Position numbers and translations under genes: made by a program
The notes under the pieces: model-generated
Told to the model about the DNA's origin: nothing
Databases searched by the model: none
What the model saw: only the letters and a program-made list of their open reading frames with translations
In this document: piece by piece, positions 1-5,622 of the stretch
Layout: each line of letters opens with the position of its first letter
Numbering within the stretch: the stretch's first letter is position 1
DNA from: Endomicrobiellum devescovinae
Lineage (GTDB): Bacteria > Elusimicrobiota > Endomicrobiia > Endomicrobiales > Endomicrobiaceae
Assembly (NCBI GenBank): GCA_031255495.1
Contig: JAIRSK010000042.1
Coordinates: 1-13,980, forward strand
Direction: 5' to 3'
DNA length: 13,980 nt

Positions 1-217
1 TGAACATACCTCTGGTGTTTCGGTTGTTCCGCCAGGAGCATTGCCGAGTAGCCAAGTATGGACGAGATAAACACTGAAAGCATATAAGTGTGAAACTCAC
101 CTCAAGATAAGGTTTCCCCGAAGGGCACTTGTAGACTACGAGTTTGATAGGTTGGAAGTGGAAGTGCAGTAATGCATGCAGCTAACCAATACTAATTGCC
201 CGTTCGGCTTGGTCACA
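1..217 (+). rRNA. rrl: 23S ribosomal RNA, 3' end (partial)
   Basis: This is the last ~217 nt of large-subunit rRNA and continues upstream of the window. It matches the domain VI end of bacterial 23S rRNA: the conserved CTGGTGTT stretch near 12, the GAGTAGCCAAGTATGG-like segment at 45-60, CTGAAAGCAT near 76, GTTTGATAGG near 142, and the terminal GCTAACCAATACTAATTG at 181-198. In E. coli the molecule ends about 20 nt after that last motif, so the 3' end is placed near 217. The exact end depends on processing of the terminal stem with the unseen 5' end. It belongs to an rRNA operon with the 5S gene 85 nt downstream. The spacer at 218-302 is AT-rich and shows no tRNA. Confidence 0.95.
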
Positions 218-302
218 TTTTCTAATCTTTTAGATTTGTGTTTGTACGCAGATTTACCAAAAACTATTAAGTTTTTAATATTGTTCTTTAAATTGAAATT
301 AT

Positions 303-420
303 TTCCGGTGGCTATTCCGATGGTGTTACACCCGATCTCATTCCGAACTCGGAAGTTAAGCCCATCAGGGCCGATGGTACTTGGACCGCAGGGTCCCGGG
401 AGAGTAGGTCGCTGCCGGAT
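303..420 (+). rRNA. rrf: 5S ribosomal RNA
   Basis: This is a complete 5S rRNA of about 118 nt, part of the central protuberance of the 50S subunit. The 5' strand TCCGGTGGC (304-312) pairs with GCTGCCGGA (411-419) to close helix I. Between them are the hallmark CCGATCTCATTCCGAACTCGG (about 332-352), AAGTTAAGCCC (353-363) and the GGGAGAGTAGG loop E/helix IV region near 399-409. Order and spacing relative to 23S are those of a normal rrn operon. The ends are estimated from the closing helix and may be off by a few bases. Confidence 0.95.
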
Positions 421-430
421 TTTATCTTAC

Positions 431-457
431 TCTCCGCAGATTTAAAATCTGCGGAGA
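431..457 (+). terminator. Hairpin after 5S rRNA: possible rrn terminator or processing stem
   Basis: A perfect 13-bp inverted repeat (431-443 with 445-457, arm TCTCCGCAGATTT) begins 11 nt after 5S. It is stable, but it is followed by AAAATATTT rather than a run of T, so it is not a textbook intrinsic terminator on this strand. It may end the rRNA operon inefficiently, act as an RNase-processed stem, or need a factor. The call as terminator is an inference from its position. Confidence 0.5.
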
Positions 458-472
458 AAATATTTAGAAATT

Positions 473-478
473 TATAGT
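473..478 (+). promoter_or_regulatory. Candidate -10 box for rplJ leader transcript
   Basis: TATAGT (5/6 match to TATAAT) lies about 7 nt before the AGACAG where the L10 leader fold begins, the right distance for a start near 485. No convincing -35 hexamer is visible; the expected place falls in the 3' arm of the post-5S hairpin. If this promoter is weak or absent, rplJ would be fed by read-through from the rRNA operon. Confidence 0.3.
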
Positions 479-483
479 CAAAG

Positions 484-562
484 ACAGTAAGATGTCAAAT
501 AGATATTAAAAAAGGACACAAGCCCTTTTCTTACCGAGACGAAGAATTTAGATTATTTAAAA
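484..562 (+). promoter_or_regulatory. Ribosomal protein L10 leader (autoregulatory RNA) ahead of rplJ
   Basis: The untranslated leader of rplJ resembles the L10-leader RNA family, in which L10 or the L10-L12 complex binds the nascent mRNA and lowers its own operon's expression. GTAAGA at 487-492 pairs with TCTTAC at 529-534. Directly inside, AAAGG (511-515) pairs with CCTTT (524-528) around an 8-nt loop, leaving an unpaired internal stretch at 493-510. CCGAGA follows the outer stem, as in the kink-turn-like binding site of known leaders. GAGA (536-539) plus GAAG (541-544), with one bulged C, can pair with CTTCTCTC at 563-570, which forms an antiterminator. Fold and motif are seen in the sequence. 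L10 binding is inferred from the family and from rplJ lying immediately downstream. Confidence 0.75.
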
Positions 563-586
563 CTTCTCTCGCGAGAGGTTTTTTTA
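563..586 (+). terminator. Attenuator (intrinsic terminator) of the rplJ leader
   Basis: The palindrome CTCTCGCGAGAG (566-577), extended by a T-G pair, is followed at once by seven T (579-585). It stands 43 nt before the rplJ start with no gene between, so it is best read as a conditional terminator rather than the end of an upstream gene. Its 5' arm is the same stretch that can pair with 536-544, so terminator and antiterminator are mutually exclusive. Confidence 0.8.
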
Positions 587-628
587 TTTATATTGGTAGC
601 ATATTAGAAGAAGTTATGGGAGTATAAA

Positions 629-1144
629 ATGCCAAATTTAAGAAATCAGGAAGCTGTAAAAAGTTTAGCTGAAAAATTTAAAAACATGAAAGGCATGATA
701 TTGACAGAATATCATGGTCTTACAGTTGAAGAAATTTCTGAGCTTCGTTCAAAACTGCGTTCTTTTAACAGCGAATATGCTGTAGTCAAAAATACTTTAA
801 GCGAGATAGCTCTTAAAGAAGCTGGTATTGAAGCAGGGAATAACTTCTCAGGACCTACTGCTCTTGTTATTGAGAACGGAGATATTCTTTCTCCAGCAAA
901 AGCAGTTATGGATTTTGCAAAGACGCATGAAAAATTGAAGATAAGAGCAGGTTATTTAGAAGGAAAATTTGTAGATGCAGCAGTTATTGAACAATTATCT
1001 AAACTTCCATCAAGAGAAGTTCTTATTGCAAAAATGCTTTGCAGCATAAATGCTCCTATAAGCGGATTTGTAAATGTCCTTGTGGCAAATATTAGAGGAT
1101 TGGTAACAGTATTAGGCGCAATCTCAAAGAAGCAAGCAGCATAA
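629..1144 (+). CDS. rplJ: 50S ribosomal protein L10
   Basis: L10 anchors the flexible L7/L12 stalk to 23S rRNA at the factor-binding site of the 50S subunit. The 171-residue product is close to the usual 165-175. Family features include the N-terminal globular domain with ILTEYHGLTVEEISELRSKL (about 24-43), the VVKNTL segment near 52-57, the SGPTALV strand near 74-80, and a C-terminal helix beginning around 140 that binds L12 dimers. The ATG is preceded by GGGAG at 618-622 with a 6-nt gap. It is the first gene after the L10 leader. rplL follows after an unusually long 209-bp spacer, and secE, nusG, rplK and rplA, which normally precede rplJ, are not here. Identification is secure; autoregulation through the leader is inferred. 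Confidence 0.97.
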   Translation: MPNLRNQEAVKSLAEKFKNMKGMILTEYHGLTVEEISELRSKLRSFNSEYAVVKNTLSEIALKEAGIEAGNNFSGPTALVIENGDILSPAKAVMDFAKTHEKLKIRAGYLEGKFVDAAVIEQLSKLPSREVLIAKMLCSINAPISGFVNVLVANIRGLVTVLGAISKKQAA

Positions 1145-1152
1145 AACTTGTC

Positions 1153-1241
1153 TTTTAAATTTATGCTTCCTTACGCGTCGGCTCACATATTTAAAAACAT
1201 ATGCTTCGCCGCCGCAAGCGTCGCTTAAATTTAAAATACTT
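1153..1241 (+). repeat. Intergenic repeat-like element, copy A (rplJ-rplL spacer)
   Basis: The 209-bp spacer between rplJ and rplL carries no open gene. It holds an element bounded by an 11-bp perfect inverted repeat, TTTTAAATTTA at 1153-1163 and TAAATTTAAAA at 1226-1236, around a GC-rich core. TATGCTTCG at 1200-1208 and the 22-nt block at 1220-1241 recur after rpsG (11302-11310 and 11334-11355; the 22-nt block has one mismatch). The fold with an A/T outer stem and a GC-rich middle suggests a dispersed intergenic element. Two copies in 14 kb do not define a family, so the identity is tentative. Confidence 0.55.
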
Positions 1242-1250
1242 TAAAAAGAG

Positions 1251-1265
1251 TTTTGCTTAGCAAAA
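1251..1265 (+). other. Short palindrome in the rplJ-rplL spacer
   Basis: TTTTGCT (1251-1257) and AGCAAAA (1259-1265) form a perfect 7-bp inverted repeat around one base. GCTTAG within it can also pair with CTAAGC about 30 nt downstream, near 1290. No T-run follows, so it is not a convincing terminator. It might be a processing or mRNA-stability site that sets the higher dose of L7/L12 relative to L10, but nothing in the sequence proves that. Confidence 0.35.
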
Positions 1266-1353
1266 AGTTCAAAATATTTCATCTTGAAGCTAAGCAGGTA
1301 GTTGTTATATGTTTTAAATTTAAAAAAGAAGTCAATAATTGGAGGATAGTAAA

Positions 1354-1740
1354 ATGGCAGAGCTCACAAAAGATCAGTTGATTGAGGCAATTTCATCATT
1401 ATCAGTTATCGAACTTTCAGAACTTGTAAAGGCATTGGAAGAAAAGTTTGGTGTATCAGCAGCAGCTCCAGTAGCAGTTGCAGCAGCTCCAGCAGCTGGC
1501 GCAGCAGCAGGTGCGGCAGCAGAAGAAAAGACTGAATTCAATGTTGTTCTTGCAAATGCAGGCGCAAGCAAAATCAATGTTATTAAAGTTGTAAGAGAAG
1601 TTACAGGACTTGGGCTCAAAGAAGCTAAAGACTTGGTAGATGGTGCTCCTAAGACTGTAAAGGAAAATGTTGCAAAAGCGGAAGCTGAAGAAATAAAGAA
1701 AAAGCTTACTGAGGCTGGCGCAACTGTTGAACTTAAGTAA
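1354..1740 (+). CDS. rplL: 50S ribosomal protein L7/L12
   Basis: This is the multi-copy stalk protein that recruits EF-Tu, EF-G and other translational GTPases to the ribosome. The 128-residue product has the typical layout: N-terminal dimerisation and L10-binding helices (about 1-33), an Ala/Pro/Gly-rich flexible hinge (about 35-58), and a C-terminal domain (about 60-128) with NVIKVVREVTGLGLKEAKDL, which contacts the factors, and the GATVELK end. The ATG at 1354 is chosen because GGAGG (1341-1345) lies 8 nt before it. An in-frame TTG at 1339 would put that ribosome-binding site inside the gene and is rejected. It probably shares the rplJ transcript, though a long repeat-bearing spacer lies between. 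No clear terminator follows; the rpoB promoter starts 32 nt downstream. Confidence 0.97.
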   Translation: MAELTKDQLIEAISSLSVIELSELVKALEEKFGVSAAAPVAVAAAPAAGAAAGAAAEEKTEFNVVLANAGASKINVIKVVREVTGLGLKEAKDLVDGAPKTVKENVAKAEAEEIKKKLTEAGATVELK

Positions 1741-1771
1741 TCCCGCTAAAAAACGTCATTGCCAATAGTAG

Positions 1772-1799
1772 TTGACAAATAATATTTATTAGGTATAAT
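1772..1799 (+). promoter_or_regulatory. Consensus sigma70-type promoter for rpoBC
   Basis: TTGACA at 1772-1777 and TATAAT at 1794-1799 both match the -35 and -10 consensus perfectly, with a 16-bp spacer. The start would lie near 1806, giving a leader of about 43 nt before the rpoB ATG. Its position between rplL and rpoB means RNA polymerase genes can be transcribed independently of the L10-controlled rplJL transcript. Activity is inferred from the consensus match. Confidence 0.8.
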
Positions 1800-1848
1800 A
1801 GATATTCATTTGTTTTTTGTATATAAACTAAATAACGGGTTGAAAATA

Positions 1849-4800
1849 ATGAATAAAGTTAACTTTGGGAAAATTGGAGCCCCGATAGACTCGCCGCTTC
1901 TTTTGAAAATGCAGAAGGATTCGTTTGCTGAATTTTTGCAGCAAGACGTTGCCCCTGAAAAAAGAAAGTTCCAAGGTCTTGAAGGAGCTTTTAGAGATAT
2001 ATTTCCTTTAACAAATTCTGATGAGAGTTTGGTTTTAGAGTATGTTTCTTATTCTTTTGGCGAACCTAAGTATTCCGTTGAGGAATCTATAGCAAGAGAC
2101 GCTACTTATGCACTTCCTTTAAAAGTTAAATTGAGACTTATGCACAAAAAGGAAGATGGTAAAGAAAAAGAACTTTCTGAACAGGAAGTTTATTTTGGAG
2201 ATATACCATTGATGACAGACACTGCTACATTTATTATAAATGGAGCGGAACGTGTTGTTGTCAGCCAGATTCACCGTTCTCCCGGAGTAATTTTTGAGGA
2301 AGACGAGGAAAAAAGAGTTTCCGTTTTAGGTAAACCTTTGTACTTTGCAAGAATGATCCCTTACAGAGGAGCATGGGTTGAATTTGAATTTGACCAGAAC
2401 GGCATTCTATATGTAAGGATTGACCGCAAGAGAAAAATATATGTTACTACGTTCTTGCGCGCTTTGGGTTTTGAATCCGACGAAGAAATTTTAAATCTTT
2501 TCAAAGATGTCAAGGAATTGTCTTTAGATGCAGCTTTAACTTCTTTAACTCCAGAATATTTGGCTGAAGATTTATACGACAAAGCGACAGGTGAAGTTAT
2601 TGCAGACTCTGGAAAAGAGTTAAAAGAAGAATTAATAAAAAAACTTCAAGCAAAAGGTTTTGCGACAGTTCATGTTCTAAAAGACATTTCAGTTCTTTTA
2701 ACTTTGAAAAAAGATATAATAAAGACTCAGAAAGAAGCAATCAACTATATATATAAAGTTTTGAAAACCCAAGAATTTATTATGCAGGAAAGAGCACAAG
2801 AATTTTTGGAAGAACTTCTTTTTAAATCTGTCAGACGGTATGATTTAACTACTGTCGGAAGATATAAAATTTTAAAAAAGCTGTCTCCCGTATTTAAATT
2901 CTATGAGAAGAATTTTAAGTTTACAATCCCTTCAGAAGGCAAGAGAACTCTTACAAGAGAAGATATTGTTGTTACGCTTAAATATTTCTTAATGTTGTAC
3001 AACGGCGACACTGAATTTTCGGAAGGTGGTAAAACTGTAAAGATAGGTTTGGATGATATAGATAACTTGGGGAATAGACGTGTAAGATCTGTTGGAGAAT
3101 TATTAGAAAATCAGATTAGAATTGGGCTTGTTCAAATGGCAAGGATTGTAAAAGAGCATATGAACAACCAAGATAAAGCTAATGTTACTCCGAGATCTCT
3201 TACAAATATAACGCAATTTGTAGCTCAGGTAAAAAAATTCTTTGGAACTTCACAGCTTTCTCAGTTTATGGATCAAATCAACCCTTTGGCTGAACTTACC
3301 AATAAGAGAAGATTATCTGCTTTGGGTCCTGGAGGATTGAACAGAAAGAGAGCGGGCTTTGAAGTTAGAGATGTTCATCATACACATTATGGAAGAATTT
3401 GTCCTATTGAAACGCCAGAAGGTCCAAATATCGGTTTGATAACATCTTTAGCAACCTTTGCAAGAGTAAATCCTTACGGGCTGATAGAAACTCCGTACAG
3501 AAAAGTTGAAAACGGCAAAGCTACGGATAAAATTGAATATTTGACTGCAGACCAAGAAGACGAATTTTTTGTGGCTCAGGCAAATACTCCTTTGGATAGC
3601 AAGGGAAATATTACAGTAGATTCAGTCCAAGGGCGCAAATGGGATGATTTCTTGTTCCAGCCTTCCACAAAAGTTGATTATATGGACGTTTCTCCTATGC
3701 AGGTCATATCTGTATCTGCAGCTTTGATTCCGTTTTTAGAACACGACGATGCAAATCGCGCTTTGATGGGCTGTAACATGCAACGTCAGGGAGTGCCTTT
3801 GTTAGTAGCAGAGCCTCCGTTAGTTTCAACCGGCATTGAAGAGAAAGTCGCAAGAGATTCAGGTGTAGTCGTAGTTGCTAAATCAGACGGAGAAGTAGTT
3901 TCTGTTTCTTCTAATGAAATAATGGTTTATGCAAAGAGTGGCGAAATAGAAGTTTATAATTTAAGAAAATATGCACGCTCCAACCAAGATACATGTATTA
4001 ACCAAATTCCTTTGGTTGTATTAGGCGATACAGTTAAAAAAGGTCAGATAATAGCTGACGGTCCCGCTACAAGAGAAGGACAGCTTGCTTTGGGACAAAA
4101 TCTTTTAGTCGCTTACATGCCTTGGGATGGATACAATTTTGAAGACGCTATGCTGTTGTCTGAAAAGTTAATACAGGATGATAAATTTACTTCAGTTCAT
4201 ATTAGAGAATTCCAGATTGAAGCAAGAGAGACAAAGGGACGTCCTGAAGAAATAACAAAAGATATTCCAAATGTAGGCTCTGAAGACCTATTAAACCTTG
4301 ACGAAGATGGTGTAATTAAAGTTGGATCTTATGTTCAAAGAGGCGATATTCTTGTAGGTAAGACCGCTCCTAAAGGAGAGCAGCAGACGACACCTGAAGA
4401 AAGGCTTCTTAGAGTGTTATTCGGCAAGAAAGCTGAGGACGTGCAAGACGCGTCACTTAGAGTTCCGCCGGGAATATCTGGTAAAGTTATAGCGGTAAGA
4501 ACTTTTATAAGGCTTGAAAAACTTACAGAAAAAGAAAAGAGCAAAAAGTTAGAAGAAATGCGCGAAGTTTATGAAGCTGCAAAAGCTAAACTTCGTAAGG
4601 ATAAGAAAGAGCAATTGGCAAATGCCAAAAAGTCTGATGTATCTAAAATAGAATTGTTGTACGCTTCAAAAGAAGACATATTAAAAAATAATTATGAATC
4701 TGATAAAGAAAGATTCAAGAAAGGCGATGATTTGCCTGTTTCAGTAAACAAGACTGTAAAAGTTTATATTGCAGTAAAACTTAAAGTTCAAATTGGAGAC

Positions 4801-5622
4801 AAATTAGCGGGAAGACATGGGAATAAAGGTATTGTTGCAAGAATTCTCCCTGTAGAAGACATGCCAAGACTGCCTGACGGAACTCCTGTTGACTGCGTGT
4901 TGTCACCATTGGCAATTCCTTCTCGTATGAATGTTGGACAGCTTCTTGAAATTATGTTGGGCTGGTCTGGGAAAGAGTTGGGTCTTCAGATGGTAACGCC
5001 TGTGTTTGACAGCGCCTCTGAAGAACAGATAAAAGAATACGTTGAAAAAGCAAAAACTAAAATATTAGACGAAAAGAAGAAATCGTTAATTGCGCGTGGA
5101 CTTAAAGGTAAAGAATTGGAAGCTTCTCTAAACAAATTTGCGCATGAAAGTTTGCCTACAGACGATTGCAGAGTTACGTTGTACGACGGAAGAACGGGCG
5201 AGCCGTTTATGGAAAAAATCACAGTCGGTGTTATGTATGTTATGAAGCTTAACCATCTTGTAGAAGACAAGATGCATGCAAGATCAACTGGTCCATATTC
5301 TCTTATCACCCGTCAGCCGTTGGGCGGTAAAGCTCAGTTTGGAGGACAGAGATTTGGAGAAATGGAAGTGTGGGCTATTGAAGGTTATGGAGCGGCTCAT
5401 ATACTGCAAGAATTCTTGACGGTAAAATCAGACGATGTTGACGGAAGAGTAAAGATGTACGACTCTATCGTCAGAGGCGAGTCGATATCTGAGCCCGGCG
5501 TTCCTGAATCGTTCAAGGTTTTGGTAAACGAGCTTAAGGCTTTGAGCTTAAACGTTGAACTTCTAAATGACGAGCAAGGTACCCTAGAAAAAACGAAAGG
5601 TGTTAATAAAAATAATGGCTAA
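1849..5622 (+). CDS. rpoB: DNA-directed RNA polymerase subunit beta
   Basis: The beta subunit of RNA polymerase forms half of the active-site cleft and the rifampicin pocket. The product is 1,257 residues, shorter than E. coli (1,342). Landmarks: SPGVIF in the N-terminal protrusion; the rifampicin cluster at about 466-492 beginning GTSQLSQFMDQ; RAGFEVRDVHHTHYGRICPIETPEGPN just after; the catalytic GDKLAGRHGNKG with K985 and K993; and the C-terminal GGKAQFGGQRFGEMEVWA clamp-binding segment. A Lys/Glu-rich helical stretch at about 890-965 sits where E. coli has the beta-i9 insertion, but is shorter. The ATG at 1849 is preferred, with a weak GGG at 1837-1839. A TTG at 1810 would lie almost on the predicted transcript start. 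N485 replaces the usual His of the rifampicin site. The last 8 nt overlap rpoC. Confidence 0.98.
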   Translation: MNKVNFGKIGAPIDSPLLLKMQKDSFAEFLQQDVAPEKRKFQGLEGAFRDIFPLTNSDESLVLEYVSYSFGEPKYSVEESIARDATYALPLKVKLRLMHKKEDGKEKELSEQEVYFGDIPLMTDTATFIINGAERVVVSQIHRSPGVIFEEDEEKRVSVLGKPLYFARMIPYRGAWVEFEFDQNGILYVRIDRKRKIYVTTFLRALGFESDEEILNLFKDVKELSLDAALTSLTPEYLAEDLYDKATGEVIADSGKELKEELIKKLQAKGFATVHVLKDISVLLTLKKDIIKTQKEAINYIYKVLKTQEFIMQERAQEFLEELLFKSVRRYDLTTVGRYKILKKLSPVFKFYEKNFKFTIPSEGKRTLTREDIVVTLKYFLMLYNGDTEFSEGGKTVKIGLDDIDNLGNRRVRSVGELLENQIRIGLVQMARIVKEHMNNQDKANVTPRSLTNITQFVAQVKKFFGTSQLSQFMDQINPLAELTNKRRLSALGPGGLNRKRAGFEVRDVHHTHYGRICPIETPEGPNIGLITSLATFARVNPYGLIETPYRKVENGKATDKIEYLTADQEDEFFVAQANTPLDSKGNITVDSVQGRKWDDFLFQPSTKVDYMDVSPMQVISVSAALIPFLEHDDANRALMGCNMQRQGVPLLVAEPPLVSTGIEEKVARDSGVVVVAKSDGEVVSVSSNEIMVYAKSGEIEVYNLRKYARSNQDTCINQIPLVVLGDTVKKGQIIADGPATREGQLALGQNLLVAYMPWDGYNFEDAMLLSEKLIQDDKFTSVHIREFQIEARETKGRPEEITKDIPNVGSEDLLNLDEDGVIKVGSYVQRGDILVGKTAPKGEQQTTPEERLLRVLFGKKAEDVQDASLRVPPGISGKVIAVRTFIRLEKLTEKEKSKKLEEMREVYEAAKAKLRKDKKEQLANAKKSDVSKIELLYASKEDILKNNYESDKERFKKGDDLPVSVNKTVKVYIAVKLKVQIGDKLAGRHGNKGIVARILPVEDMPRLPDGTPVDCVLSPLAIPSRMNVGQLLEIMLGWSGKELGLQMVTPVFDSASEEQIKEYVEKAKTKILDEKKKSLIARGLKGKELEASLNKFAHESLPTDDCRVTLYDGRTGEPFMEKITVGVMYVMKLNHLVEDKMHARSTGPYSLITRQPLGGKAQFGGQRFGEMEVWAIEGYGAAHILQEFLTVKSDDVDGRVKMYDSIVRGESISEPGVPESFKVLVNELKALSLNVELLNDEQGTLEKTKGVNKNNG

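Noticed and set aside
218..302. Possible tRNA or small gene in the 23S-5S spacer
   Set aside because: The 85 bp are AT-rich with only a weak AATCT/AGATT hairpin; no cloverleaf, CCA end or coding signal.
176..445. Open reading frame of 89 codons on the + strand
   Set aside because: It runs across the 23S 3' end, the spacer, the whole 5S gene and the following hairpin; it is an rRNA by-product, not a gene.
1339..1353. TTG at 1339 as the rplL start
   Set aside because: It would place the GGAGG ribosome-binding site inside the gene; the ATG at 1354 gives the standard MAELTKDQ N terminus.
1460..1530. GCAGCA-rich tract resembling a microsatellite in rplL
   Set aside because: It encodes the normal Ala/Pro/Gly hinge of L7/L12; the repetition reflects amino-acid composition.
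1810..1848. TTG at 1810 as the rpoB start
   Set aside because: The consensus promoter predicts transcription from about 1806, leaving no room for a ribosome-binding site; the extra residues are not typical of RpoB.
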